The notes under the pieces: generated by a model
What the model saw: the letters and a program-made list of their open reading frames with translations, nothing else
The model's database searches: none
Told to the model about the DNA's origin: nothing
Shown here: positions 53,756 through 64,000 of the stretch, piece after piece
Layout: every line of letters begins with the position of its first letter
Numbering within the stretch: position 1 is the stretch's first letter
Program-made: the position numbers and the translations under genes
Origin: Thysanoteuthis rhombus
Taxonomy: Eukaryota; Mollusca; Cephalopoda; Oegopsida; Thysanoteuthidae
Reading direction: 5' to 3'
Assembly (NCBI GenBank): GCA_963457665.1
Contig: OY735233.1
Span: 24,193,428-24,257,427 of the forward strand
DNA length: 64,000 nt

Positions 53756-54545
53756 CATCATCATCATCATCATCATCAGTCTTTTAACGTCTGTCGTTGG
53801 ACATAGACCTTCCCCAGGATCCACCACATTTCTCTCTCATGGGCATCGTGGAGCCAATATTTCTGAATTTGTCTAGTTCATCTCTCCATCTTCTTTTTTG
53901 TCGGCTTCAGTTTTTCATGTGGTTTTGGGGGATACATGTTGTGAGTCGTGATGTCCATTGGTTGTCTTTCATTCTCGCAACATGACCAGCCCATTGCCAT
54001 TGAATTCTCTTATAGATTCCATGATGTCCCTGACCCTATTTTATTTTTGATATATTGTACTGTCTTGTGATCTCTCTGTGTGAGGTTGAGCATGATTCTC
54101 TCATGCACATGCTGTATGCTTCTCATTTTGCAGGTTTGTCTCTTGTTTAGGTTCCATGTTTCAGCTCCATAAGTGACTATCGGGAGGATGCATTGGTAGT
54201 AAACTCTTCTTTTTAGGATTATTAGAATTGTTTTGTTTTGAAAGTTGAGCTTGCTTTGCCGATAGCTTGCCATCCGATGGTGATTTTCCGCTTGATTTCT
54301 TCTTTCATGGATTTCACGGAGATTCGTTGTAGATGTAGTGGTGTACTTTCTCCAGTTTTGTACCTCCGATTTTGACAGTTATGTCCTTACTCTTGATGTG
54401 ATTCTTGCACAAGACTTTTGTTTCATTAAAGTTTATGTGCAGACCGACTCTTTTGTTTGCTTCGTTTAGTTCATCTAGCATAACTTGAAGGTTAGATTCT
54501 CTGCAAAAGGACGATGTTGTCTGCAAATCTGAACATAAACCTTTT
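53756..54545 (-). mobile_element. RTE-like LINE, longest 3' fragment
   Basis: A (TCA)n tail at 53756-53778. The minus strand encodes, from upstream, 'SFCRESNLQVMLDELNEANK', 'RVGLHINFNETKVLCKNHIK', 'SKDITVKIGGTKLEKVHHYI', KRKITIGWQAIGKASSTFK-like, 'LPIVTYGAETWNLNKRQTCK', 'HERIMLNLTQRDHKTVQYIK' and the AGHVARM region. LHINFNETKVLC is the thumb-proximal region following the RT active site, which itself is absent. It is interrupted by a few stops and frame changes. Confidence 0.9.
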
Positions 54546-54974
54546 GGAATTTACTGGATGCTTTTTGCACTTACTGTGGCTACGCAGATTTTTCTCCAAA
54601 AGACCACCTATCACTGCCATAAATCCTGAAAAACAGATGCGGCTCTTCAAGTTAATTTCCTTGCCTTGCATCTCACCTGTTTTTGCGTAAATAAATCAAT
54701 TGGCTTATATCTTTGCAGAGAGGCGTTACTTGTGTTTTAATAATACTCTTATCTCTAACAGCTAACATGATTTGGCTTCACGAGGGTTAGAATGGCAATA
54801 CATTGCCGTGACATAAACTGAAAAAAAAATTGGTTACCCGGTCGATTATTAATATTTTTTTTTTAAATCTAGATAAAATATCTCGAGTCTTGAAGATAAG
54901 CAGGATCCAAACGCAGCTACACCATCGGATAAAGAGATAAGAAAAGAAAGAAAAATCCTGAAAGAAACGGTTTT
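54546..54974. other. unassigned AT-rich sequence
   Basis: No continuation of the RTE coding region is evident. No feature recognised. Confidence 0.55.
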
Positions 54975-55435
54975 GGTTAGTCACTCAACATAAACCGTCA
55001 TACGATCAACGTTTCTTTTTTAGGATGCCGTGTTGGGGATGGTCAATTAAAAACACTGGGAAAAGAATGAATAAATCACTTCTCCCATTTTTTTGGACAG
55101 CAAAAAAAAAAAGGTTCGGATTTGAGAAGAAGAAAATTAACAAAAAAAAAACAAACACAAGTATGAATGTTACCAGACACAAACAGAGGGACCAATTTAG
55201 CATAAACTTACATTGTGAATAGAACTCACACTGACAATTTTTCTGCTGGGGAGAGGATTAAAAAAAAGTTCTTTCCAAACATGACCTGGAATAAATGTTT
55301 AAATTTTCCACCTTTTAGCTCCATTGGTGCGCCCACCACGTGTGATGCATACGAGCATAGCCAGCCAGACAGACCAACTTGAAAACTGAAGAAACTTAGG
55401 TTGATAGTTTTGGTGACAGATTTAGTTGACAGTTT
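54975..55435 (+). repeat. R1 interspersed repeat, full length
   Basis: It runs from GGTTAGTCACTCAACATAAA to GACAGATTTAGTTGACAGTT. All blocks are present, with A-rich runs at 55100-55110 and 55140-55152. Confidence 0.87.
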
Positions 55436-55964
55436 CTGGGGAAAAAAACAACACGTGAGAAAGATTAGAAGTGAAGCTTTCATGTAAGTAATCGATTTAA
55501 AAAGGAAATTAAATTGTCTACGTCTGTTCATTGAATTGACAGTTTGAGAGGGTTTAATATCAGATAAACGCGGTTTTTATTCTGTATTTCTCTTTGTTTA
55601 GGGGACACAGAATGTGGCTCATTTTTTGAAAAAAAACTGTAAATTTCGGCGGTTTGCAGGAACACTCAATTACAGAAATTCTCAAATTGTAGGCCGTGGC
55701 TCCCTGGGAGACCTTACTTAGCTCCAAGGCGAATTGCAATTCAATAAACCGATGCTCAGTCACAATGACAGGAAGCGACGTCTAACCGGTACATTGCGAA
55801 TCTGTCCATCTTTTATTGAACTTCGATAGACAAGGTTTATATTCTGGATTGTTCTAAAACTGTGTCGAATATTCTCAGTTCATAATAGTTGTATATGAAT
55901 GATTGCCAATTCTCCACGATTAGTAATATTCGGGCAGTGCCCATTCCATCATAACAAGTTTGGT
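55436..55964. other. unassigned AT-rich sequence
   Basis: No feature recognised. Confidence 0.6.
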
Positions 55965-56345
55965 TGGATCCGACTTTATGGTGTATGGAGCAACCTATCA
56001 TAATTGTCATGCGAAATAATTCCTGTCTTTCGTGCGAAACTATGGCATAGAAATATCTCAGTTATTCCAGTTTTACCAAGATATCTTATACCTGAATTCG
56101 GATGATTCTGAAGAGCGAAGTCAAGGGATATAATTGATAGAAACTATGAAGGAAAATCTATAATCTGTTTTTTCAAATTTCTTTTATATTGCATTTTTCA
56201 AGAACCCAAAAGACTTCACAATCGACCCAAAGACTTCACAATCGACACTGTATTTATTACATTCTGTACTGACTAGTATACATGGTGAATGCCAACTTCG
56301 TACAATGGCTATCAAGTAATCATAGTGTATACATTTTCTAAGATT
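55965..56345 (+). repeat. repeat D5, copy 2
   Basis: Colinear with 16310-16672. It contains a perfect 20-bp tandem duplication (AGACTTCACAATCGACCCAA at 56211 and 56231) not present in copy 1. Confidence 0.7.
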
Positions 56346-56434
56346 TATTCAATTGTACTGACCATTTAATTCTCATTCGCTTCTTTGAACAGAACAGTTA
56401 TGGCATTTTATGTGGAAAGCAGTTATTTCGGCCT

Positions 56435-56525
56435 TTGCAGCTCTTTAGCTCAGTTGTAAGAGTATCGCTACGTTAAAGCAGCTACCCTATGAGTGGTAGG
56501 TTCGATTCCTGCAGCAGCCAAATTT
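56435..56525 (+). mobile_element. tRNA-derived SINE head, family S3 (tRNA-like)
   Basis: CTCTTTAGCTCAGTTGTAAG gives the D arm and A box. TCGCTACGTTAAAGCAG can form an anticodon arm with loop ACGTTAA. GTAGGTTCGATTCCTGC forms a perfect T arm (five pairs) with a consensus B box. The acceptor stem pairs poorly and the variable region is long for a type-I tRNA, so this is a SINE head or tRNA pseudogene. It shares TAGCTCA and CGCTACGTTAAA with 12240-12430. Confidence 0.72.
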
Positions 56526-56592
56526 TGTTAAATGGTAAGTTATTTAATTCGTCGTATAATGACTGGAGATCAATTTATAACTATATATATAA

Positions 56593-56624
<32 letters not shown>

Positions 56625-58160
56625 TTGAGCCCCTTTACTGAGTCCCTAAACCGGGCAAAGGAGCTCGAAAACCTGAGTAATCACTGTAGTCAAACATATG
56701 GCTTGTTAAGGAAGAGTATCAATGTAATATCAAAATTTAAAGAAAATCTAACTCAGCAAAGTTATTTTATTTAGTGCAGAGCGGGATCTTCACTTAAGCG
56801 ATGTATCTATTTACAGAATTCATATAAGGAAGCGAGAAAGTTAAAATTGAATTTTCGATTTAAAACTTGTAATATTGAAAGTTCTGACTGTCAAAAGGTA
56901 ATTGATTCCAAAGTCTGAGCGCTATAATGCCGGAAACTCCAGCGCTTGAGTTGTATTCATAAAAACAAGTTCTAAAGTCAAACTGCCAGAATCTCGTATG
57001 TTAATAAGAGCAAGGAGTTCATAGGGGCATATATTTAAACTAACTCTTTGAAAAAAAGAAGAAGATTTAACGATTCTGAACCAAATTCAGTACTTAACCA
57101 TAAAAAAATGAATCCTGATTTATTCCTCGTCTTTACTGGTTTCATGTATTAGAATTAGTTTCTCTTGTGAAATTGCGGCTTTATCTGCACCTCGCATAAA
57201 TCAGACACCGTAGCAAGCCATGTAACAGAACTGATTGTCCAAAAAAGAAAGATACTTTATCCAGAAATACCAGCAGAAGATTTGGGCATTGTTGGTCGAA
57301 AATGTTCACCGAGATACCCCCTCCCCCACCCAAAAGAACATTTTTAGATGATACCTCGGGGTACACTCATGCGAATTTTCAAAGTAGACCCTAAAACGTG
57401 ACCAGGGGCGTCTTTTACGCACACAGTCGAGTAAAGAGAAAAAAGAATATATAGTCTATTCGGCTAGTCGGTCGCGTGGGCCATTTGTGGAGCTCCAGTG
57501 GTTCGATGATTGAGTAATATGGCAATTAGAAGGTAACTGTAAAACATCCTGAACATTATGTTGCGCAGCATCTTCTTGTTCACTTCCAATACCTTCTGAA
57601 TATCAAATTAGAAAAAAGCTAAGAATAAGTTTAGATACAGTCTATCAAGTTTAAGGTAACATAAAATTCTATTTTTACCAAGTTACGTCACCGGATGTCG
57701 CCGATAACAAATGCACATTGATAGTTATGTGTAGATTATTATTTATTATTAAATCCTTTTTAGATGTGTTTGCACATCCCTATCAGACGCTATTCGGTCG
57801 GTAAGTCAGTCTGCAAACAATATAGATAGGGACACAGGAAGAGGTGTGATGTGATCAAAAGGTATCATTAAAAGGTGTGATGCAATCAAAGAAAGTCTAT
57901 TCCAATCCATTTTTCATCAGTCACTAATGATGCCTTAATAGACAAAGAATCCAAATGGCCAAAACACCCGCCAAAAATGTCCATTTACGATTGATATCGA
58001 AAACAAGATTTGTTGAATATTTCATATCGCTATGTTTTACTAGAGAATCAACTGAATTAAAGGAAGAGAACTTGATCCTCCTCCTCCTCCTCCTTCTGCA
58101 ACTACCACCACGGACGGTGGACGTATCTCTTTGGTTACTGGTTTCACTTGCTATCCGAAA
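56526..58160. other. unassigned AT-rich sequence
   Basis: About 1.6 kb. It contains a (TA)n(TG)n tract at 56583-56626 and (CTC)n near 58077-58092. The short frames have no family resemblance. Confidence 0.55.
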
Positions 58161-58162
58161 CT

Positions 58163-58342
58163 CATCATCATCCTTATCATCAGTCTGTCATTGGACATAG
58201 ACCTTCCCCAGGATCCGCTACATTTCTCTATCATAGGCGTCGCAGAGTCAGTGTTTTCTGAATTTGTCTAGTTCATCTCTCCATTCTGTTTTTGTCGGCC
58301 TCTATTTCGCATGTGGCTTCCGGGGATCCATGTTGTTTGTCT
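58163..58342 (-). mobile_element. RTE-like LINE, short 3' end
   Basis: The plus strand begins ATCATCATCCTTATCATCAG (tail side), then TGTCATTGGACATAGACCTT, CAGTGTTTTCTGAATTTGTC and TCCGGGGATCCATGTTG. About 180 bases, strongly 5' truncated. D6 copy 2 starts ~20 bases later. Confidence 0.85.
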
Positions 58343-58364
58343 TGACCGTTGCTATGAAAAAAAA

Positions 58365-58690
58365 AAAAACAACTTTTGTAAGCCAAAATGGTGTAAAATG
58401 AAGAAACAATTACCATTTATTAATACGGGAAAATTTTTTGAGCATTCCTAAACTGCAAAAAGATGAAGATATGTCATGCTGAAAAGTCAGAAGTTGGGAG
58501 GATGGGATTTACAAGAGACTGGGTTGGAGGAGGGATGGGAAGAGAGTGCACGCTGCATCTATAACGAATCCCCTAAAAAACTAACTGAGCGCTATTATCA
58601 TTTTTAGCCTTTTTTCCGTAATAGCAAAAATGTGCTGCAGAGTGGACTTCCGAAAAGTGGGGGATTCCTATACGAGGGCAACTATTAAGC
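58365..58690 (+). repeat. repeat D6, copy 2
   Basis: Matches 50255-50575: TGTAAGCCAAAATGGTGTAA, ATATGTCATGCTGA, GCTGCATCTATAACGA, GGACTTCCGAAAAGTGGG. Confidence 0.65.
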
Positions 58691-58699
58691 TTTTGGAAG

Positions 58700-58714
58700 A
58701 GGTACACACACACA

Positions 58715-58745
<31 letters not shown>

Positions 58746-58746
58746 G

Positions 58747-58789
<43 letters not shown>

Positions 58790-58790
58790 C
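58700..58790. repeat. (CA)n(CG)n(TA)n alternating tract
   Basis: 28 bases of AC, 16 bases of CG and about 40 bases of TA in one uninterrupted purine-pyrimidine alternation. The CG run is striking in AT-rich, presumably CpG-poor DNA. It could adopt Z-DNA flanked by a cruciform-prone TA tract. Confidence 0.95.
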
Positions 58791-58799
58791 CAGTCCTGT

Positions 58800-59030
58800 A
58801 TGTTCACACAATATCTCCCAAAGTTCTCAATTAATTCTAATGACATTTTGGTAGAATGCTGAGCCATGGGCTAAAGAAGAAATGATTACATTTGGGAGCG
58901 GATCCAGGAATCTTTTGGTTTTGAGATATTTTCATACTTTATGACAATAGTTCAAAATTGAAAAATTGAAACTTCCACAGTGACCTCTCCTTCATTGTAG
59001 CTATATATGAACAGATTTTCATTCAGGTTT
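58800..59030 (+). repeat. repeat D3, copy 2
   Basis: ATATCTCCCAAAGTTCTCAA, GACATTTTGGTAGAATG, GGATCCAGGAATCTTTTGG and GTGACCTCTCCTTCATTGTA match 31310-31640. Confidence 0.7.
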
Positions 59031-59429
59031 TAGATGTGTCCAACATATCTATGAGTAGCTTTGTCTGTCTCTTGTTAACTGACGTCATTTATTCTTTTTT
59101 TCATCAATTACTGTGATGAAAAAAAATATCTGTGATTTCCCTTTCAGTGATACGTTTTATTTTGTTATCAAACAATAATCATTTAATCTTTTCAAAACAA
59201 TTCTCGAGATAGATATAAAGTTACATCAGCGATGGAATTACAGATTGAAATTGTCTTTTTTTAATATGTTATAGTTTCTTTTTTAGTAACCCCCTTATCC
59301 GCAGTTTATTTTTTGAATACTCCCTTATCCACTATTCCCCTTTTATCGGTACGTGAATACATTTGATTCTCGTTCTTGTTGGGTAGTGCATAGCATTAGC
59401 GGGCGTACACGCTCAGAAGTCCTCCTTCC
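59031..59429. other. unassigned AT-rich sequence
   Basis: No feature recognised. Confidence 0.6.
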
Positions 59430-59645
59430 TGAGACGCGTGCCAGAAAGGCAATTTGGTACAATAAAACGCTTCATATGTTAACAGATTTAGCGAAAGAAA
59501 TGCCGTCTGCTTTGAGAAAGTCACGCTTCTCACCTGGCAAAGTAAATGTGACTTGAATTCCATGATAATCGTAAAGAAAGTTACCGTCATACCCCAGAAA
59601 ACATTTTCAAAAGGAAACTTCGCTGTGATTTCAATCTGATTAAGA
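59430..59645 (+). repeat. repeat D7, copy 1
   Basis: It aligns with 60500-60700: TTGGTACAATAAAACG, AGCGAAAGAAAT..CGTCTGCTT, GTCACGCTTCT.ACCT, CATTTTCAAA and TGATTTCAATCTGA. The two copies bracket an S1 SINE, suggesting either a local duplication or a composite. Confidence 0.75.
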
Positions 59646-60039
59646 TACTATAATTCTTGCTTTCTTCTTATCATCGAGCTATAGGACTCACTCGTCACAC
59701 CCGGGATCTAAAAATTCATTTTTTTGTTTATAGAATTTGAAAGGAAAATCACTCTTTCGGCTTACTGAACCTTATTGATGATATCGAGCCTGGACTGAAC
59801 CCTTGAAAAAAAAAATAGAAATAACTGTCACTTTATTTCTCCATCATAAAATACAAAAAAAAAGATACCACATTTAGTCAGTCCTTTGGGCGGTAATGAA
59901 GAATTCGTAATCTTTTCTGGAACAACCAAAATTAATCTTTTCTACAGAACTTAATTTTGAATTATTTTATCATTTTTGAATATGTACTTAATTTGGTCTC
60001 GTGTATCTGTGGACATTTGATGGAGGGTAAGGGGCCATC

Positions 60040-60340
60040 TGTCCGTTCCGCTTGAGTAATGGTTAGCACGTCTGTATATGACACACAGAAGGTCCCAGGT
60101 TCGATTCCTGATATGAGCGAAGCGTATGGAGAACGCTTCATCAGGACTCTTCCCTCAGCAGATAATTGATTACACTTTAAGCTGTCAGTCTGAATATAGA
60201 GGCAGTATTCCTTCCATGGATTTGCATCCTGTCAAGGGGTCATAAAACTTTCAAGAATTAAGTCCTGTTCTAACCATACTTGAAGAATAAAGTCATTGTC
60301 TCGACCAGGCTAAAAACTTACAGGTTGACGCACGCAGAAG
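60040..60340 (+). mobile_element. tRNA-derived SINE, family S1, copy 2
   Basis: The head TCCGCTTGAGTAATGGTTAG, then CACGTCTGTATATGACACAC, with B box CAGGTTCGATTCCTG. TCTGT/ACAGA can form the anticodon stem. The body CAGCAGATAATTGATTACAC, TGGATTTGCATCCTGTCAAG, GGGTCATAAAACTT and TTGTCTCGACCAGGC matches 20780-20965 reversed. Acceptor pairing is incomplete. It lies between the two D7 repeats. Confidence 0.83.
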
Positions 60341-60499
60341 AAACCCAGGCCTTTATACTTAACAGGTGGACGCCTTACCTCGCACATACTTTTCGAATTT
60401 CAATAAGTGAAGAACTGTTGAGTGCATAAAATTATTTCTTCCGTTTAAATTTCAGTTGCTTTTTATCGCAAACGATTTGGTAGTTGTTCTTTATGAGTC

Positions 60500-60700
60500 G
60501 CCTTGCTTGAGCGCAACTTGGTACAATAAAACGGTTGACTGTTCAAGCGAAAGAAATCACGTCTGCTTAGAAAAAGGTCACGCTTCTTACCTTGCAAAGA
60601 AATGGGACTCGATTTCCATGCTGAGCGCCGAGAAAGAAACAGTCACACTACAAAGAACATTTTCAAAGGTAACACAGCTATGATCTCAATGCTTGCGAGC
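60500..60700 (+). repeat. repeat D7, copy 2
   Basis: The partner of 59430-59645, ~1.07 kb downstream in the same orientation. Confidence 0.75.
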
Positions 60701-60837
60701 AATTTCGTAAAAAAAAAAACGATTTTCTGTAGTTTTGTGAGGTTTAAGCTTACAACAGATGCATTGAGATTTTGTTTTTGTTTTACAGAACAGAAATTCA
60801 ACAGATAATGAATATCTCTGGGGAGTTCCTGTTGAGA

Positions 60838-61015
60838 ACTGTCACCAAAAACTGTCACCAAAGGTGTCAATATATCTTTCTTTAATTTTGAGATGGCGTG
60901 ACTGGTTATGTATGTATGTATGTATGTATGTATGTATGTATGTATGTATGTATGTATGTATCACTCATACAGCCCGCTCCAATGAAGCGAGAGGAGTAGC
61001 TTCTTTGAGTTGACA
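60838..61015 (-). repeat. R1 interspersed repeat, 3' part with (TATG)n
   Basis: ACTGTCACCAAAAACTGTCA, TATCTTTCTTTAATTTTGAG, then the TATGTATGTAT block of R1 expanded to ~58 bases of (TATG)n (60905-60962), then CACTCATACAGCCCGCTCCA. The 5' half is absent. The same internal TATGTATG block is expanded at 19797, showing the array can grow from inside R1. Confidence 0.8.
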
Positions 61016-61494
61016 AAATCTAAAATCTCTTCAATAAAGGGAAATATTCTGGTGAACCCCTCATCTTTTGTATTTGGTTTTTAGACTAGTTAATGGACTA
61101 CGATAATAAACATTCTTAATATTAAAAAATCATTCTTATTTAAAATATATTGATTCATTTGGATTCTAACATATGGCACAGGTCTCTACACAATGGTTGT
61201 GTTTTTTTTTTTGTTGTACGTTTTGCGATGTCAGGTTCAGAGGGAACGTTGCAGTGAACCCACGATGGACACTGAGGAGAATGCGTACCTCAGTTTCGAA
61301 ACTGCTGAGCTACATGGCCGAAAATTAATACATTCACTCCATATTATGTCACAAAAAAAGTTTATGTTTGCGGTTGGGAAGGTTTTAATAATTTTCACAC
61401 TCAATTTATCAGAGCATACGTTCCCTCGTACGTAATCGAGAAAAGTTTGCTAAAAATTCTGTGCCTCATTGTCTATCGTCTCTAATCAAACTAG

Positions 61495-61545
<51 letters not shown>

Positions 61546-61728
61546 CTGTTATCATTTTTGAAAGTTGAGTTATCTATGGGCGAAGAGTGCTCAGTATCTA
61601 GAATAAAGCGTATGCAAAAAGGGGTACATTCTTTGCTTCACAGTGACTCTAGCGATTACACCTACGGTATGAAACTCAGAGTCACTTTGAAGTATTGAAT
61701 CTTCTATGCATTCACACACACACACACA

Positions 61729-61776
<48 letters not shown>

Positions 61777-61799
61777 GCACCATTATGCAGCTGCCTGTG
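61016..61799. other. unassigned, with (TA)n and (CA)n arrays
   Basis: 61497-61543 is (TA)n and 61712-61775 is (CA)n with one CT interruption. The rest is AT-rich with no gene. Confidence 0.7.
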
Positions 61800-61990
61800 C
61801 CGGCAGTATGACATATCAGTAAATGGACAATTTATAGCCGACTGAATGTGATAATTACGAAGACATTCATTAAGAATTAATTGCTTGTCACTGATTTCAC
61901 TAGCTGCTTCTGAGGTGGACGCGTGTTCGATTACTGCACAAAGCACATTTCGTTATCTATTGACACTATCTGCTGTCACTTGATTTGCTA
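61800..61990. repeat. possible SINE-like repeat S5, copy 1
   Basis: GACATATCAGTAAATGGACA here, reversed, matches ATAAATTGTCCATT..CTGAT at 62445 and 63307. Also AGCTGCTTCTGAGGTGGA..TGCACAAAGCAC, then TTGCTACGGAGTAAAATCG, resembles 62600-62714. The pieces are in mixed orientation and the family is unclear. Confidence 0.4.
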
Positions 61991-62021
61991 CGGAGTAAAA
62001 TCGTTCCGAGGTTAGGTTCAG

Positions 62022-62396
62022 GTGACAGACCTGCAAACGGAGAACCATGCAACGTGCACATAAAAGAATTACGTTCAACCTTACATGGAATGATTAAAAA
62101 AAAACACAATACATCAGGGGAAAAACAGAAGTCCGAGATATCATAGAATCCATTAAAAGCTCAAATGGCAATGGGCTGGCCATGTTGCAAGAATGGTAGA
62201 CAACCGATGGACATCTCAACTCACAACATGGATCACCAGAGATCACATGCGAAACCAAGGCCGGTAGAATACTAGATGGAAAGACGAACTAGACAGGTTC
62301 TGGAAGTATTGACTCCGCAACACTCACGAGAGAGAAGTGTAGCAAATCTTATGGAAGGTCTCTGTCCAAAGACGGACGTCAAAAGACCGATAAAGA
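62022..62396 (+). mobile_element. RTE-like LINE, 3' fragment
   Basis: From GACAGACCTGCAAACGGAGA (the KRQIxKLRTMQRAHERI region) through GGCTGGCCATGTTGCAAGAA, GACAACCGATGGACATCTCA and TTCTGGAAGTATTGACTCCG to GACGGACGTCAAAAGACC. The GAT tail is nearly absent. A few frame breaks. Confidence 0.88.
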
Positions 62397-62434
62397 TGGA
62401 AATCATTCATAATAAATCATTTTAATCATCAAAT

Positions 62435-62714
62435 CCTGTCGGATATAAATTGTCCATTCCCTGATATTTCATCTTGTCCATGTAGGGAATAGCATTATGG
62501 TGCCAACGATCGTCAAATAAGATAATGAATGATATGAGCCAGTTTAGAACTCCTACCTTACCATGAGTGTCCTTAGAACAGTGGTAAGCGCGACATCTAT
62601 GTATAGGGCTACTTCCAAGGTAGATCCAGGTTTGCACAACGCACTTGTCTTTATCTATTTATTTACACAATCAAAGGTCGTTCGATTTTCTACCGAGTAA
62701 AATTAATGGTGCAA
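62435..62714. repeat. possible SINE-like repeat S5, copy 2
   Basis: ATAAATTGTCCATTCCCTGA is at 62447. A tRNA-like stretch ACAGTGGTAAGCGCGACATC..GGGCTACTTCCAAGGTAGA is at 62579-62640. The tail CTACCGAGTAAAATTAATGG runs up to the RTE start. It parallels the upstream flank of the previous RTE copy. Confidence 0.4.
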
Positions 62715-63272
62715 AGTTAGTTCCAAAAGAAGAAATCAAGCAAAGAATCACCCTAGAATGGCAAGCCTTTGGCAGAGCAAGTTCAACCTTCAAGTACAAG
62801 AACATCCTATAAATACTAAAAAGAACCGTGTATAACCAATGCATCCTCCCAATAGCCACTTATGGAGCTGAAACATGGAACCTAACCAAGAGACAGATCC
62901 GTAAATTGAGAACCATGCAACGTGCACATGAAAGAATTATGCAGGGCCTCACATGGAGAGACCACAAGATAGCTCAGTACATCCGGGAAAAGACAAGAGT
63001 CAGGGACATCATAGAATCCATTAAAAAGCTCAAATAGCAGTGGGCTGGCCATGTTGCAAGAATGGCAGACAACCGATGGACATCGCGACTCACGACATGT
63101 ATCCCCCAAGATCACATGCATATCTGAGGCCGGCAGAAAATTAGATGGAGAGACGAGCTCGACAAATTCAGAAAGTGCTGGCTCCGCGACGCGTATGATA
63201 GAGAAGTTTGGCGAATCCTGGGGAATGTCTATGTCAACGACGGACATCAAAAGACTGATGATGATGATGATA
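62715..63272 (+). mobile_element. RTE-like LINE, 3' fragment with (GAT)n tail
   Basis: EEIKQRITLEWQAFGRASST-like, 'RTVYNQCILPIATYGAETWN', 'LTKRQIRKLRTMQRAHERIM', 'GLTWRDHKIAQYIREKTRVR', 'DIIESIKKLK' then (after a stop) QWAGHVARMADNRWTSRLTT-like, DELDKFRKCWLRDAYDREVW-like, ending GACGGACATCAAAAGACTGA and a short GAT tail. This is the best-preserved copy for identifying the family: the region downstream of the RT palm and thumb in RTE-type LINEs. Confidence 0.92.
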
Positions 63273-63462
63273 ATGAAATGTCTCTGTTTATCTCATTTTG
63301 TCTGATATAAATTGTCCATTTACTGATCTATCACTCTCAAACACGCACACACACACTCATATCCATGTATATATATATGTGTGTGTGTGTGTGCGTTTTA
63401 ATGTTTTTGTGTTTCAAGCTGTAAATCTTTCTAGACTATATAGCTCACTCTCTCTCCCTCCT

Positions 63463-63529
<67 letters not shown>

Positions 63530-63946
63530 ATATATGAATATATATATGTATACTTCTGGGGAGCCACGACGACTCAGTGGTCTTGTTTTTAATTCTCCCA
63601 AAACTGCTTATTGGTAAACAACTAAACATTCTCTGAAGAAAATTTTATTTATCGTGTCTATGTAAAACATCTCGCGAGCAGCCGCAGCATTTTTTATTCC
63701 CTTCTTTATAAAATTATGTTCTTTTGAAAGTTTTTTCTTTAAATTCGGACGATCAACTTGGAGCGTTTGTTTGGATGGATAATACTCACACAAAAGAAAT
63801 TTCATAAAGAAGGGTAGTGAGAATTGGAGAAGTAGAAAAATATGGACGACTTGGGTGGCAGATGGAAGTGAATTTTGTTTTTCAATAAATATAGTGTTAG
63901 TTCTTGGAACTTTTTTAGTTTTAGAGACTCCCTCTCTCTCTCGTTC

Positions 63947-63977
<31 letters not shown>

Positions 63978-64000
63978 TTATATATATATATATATATATA
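63273..64000. other. unassigned, microsatellite-rich
   Basis: 63298-63335 repeats the ATAAATTGTCCATTTACTGA block of S5. 63340-63394 has CA, TA and TG runs, 63450-63536 has (CT)n(TA)n, and 63948-64000 has (CA)n(TA)n running off the window end. The minus frame at 63608-63973 starts in the CA array and has no family resemblance. Confidence 0.7.

Noticed and set aside
56435-56525. Functional tRNA gene
   Set aside because: The T arm is perfect, but the acceptor stem does not pair and the variable region is long. A related head with an attached body exists at 12240.
60040-60120. Functional tRNA gene
   Set aside because: The acceptor stem is mismatched and the downstream body is shared with 20780-20965, so it is a SINE.
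63608-63973. 121-codon minus-strand frame with Cys-Val start
   Set aside because: The start lies in a (CA)n array and the rest has no recognisable domain.

Overview
This looks like intergenic or intronic DNA from an animal with a large, AT-rich, repeat-dense genome. I could not support any intact host protein-coding gene. Most open frames are translations of microsatellites (Tyr-Ile, Leu-Ser, Cys-Val and His-Thr runs) or chance frames. Long (TA)n, (TATC)n and (CA)n arrays together with R4/Dong-like, RTE-like and Penelope-like retroelements and several tRNA-like SINEs suggest a lophotrochozoan. A coleoid cephalopod is my best guess, but that is inference; a crustacean or another invertebrate is not excluded.

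Layout. 1-2.5 kb: copies of a ~460 bp repeat (called R1 here) and a tRNA-like repeat. 2.5-4.7 kb: a 34-bp minisatellite of about 65 units with higher-order structure. 5-7.5 kb: two adjoining R4/Dong-like LINE fragments on the minus strand between ATT arrays. 7.5-24 kb: R1 copies, RTE fragments, a 5S-rRNA-like sequence, a Penelope-like 3' fragment, two hAT-like non-autonomous transposons and a tRNA-derived SINE. 25.8-27.1 kb: a large imperfect palindrome with (TA)n in both arms. 27.6-36 kb: nested R1/RTE insertions, an RTE copy with a triplicated 3' end, a pair of ~260 bp direct repeats and another hAT-like element. 36-42 kb: long microsatellites and a third R4 fragment. 42.2-44.9 kb: a decayed Penelope-like element. 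47.7-49.4 kb: a ~36-bp minisatellite whose units each look like a 3' splice site, a 9-nt block and a 5' splice site. 50-64 kb: more R1, RTE, SINE and low-copy repeat pairs.

Nothing forms an operon or pathway. The relationships are those of mobile DNA: RTE fragments sit inside R1 copies (so those insertions are younger than R1), SINEs carry tRNA-like heads, and Penelope-like ends abut (TA)n arrays. The observations most worth following are the two higher-order or splice-like minisatellites, the very long direct repeats flanking R1 copies, and the palindrome. Element boundaries were estimated by eye and are good to roughly 5-30 bases unless stated.
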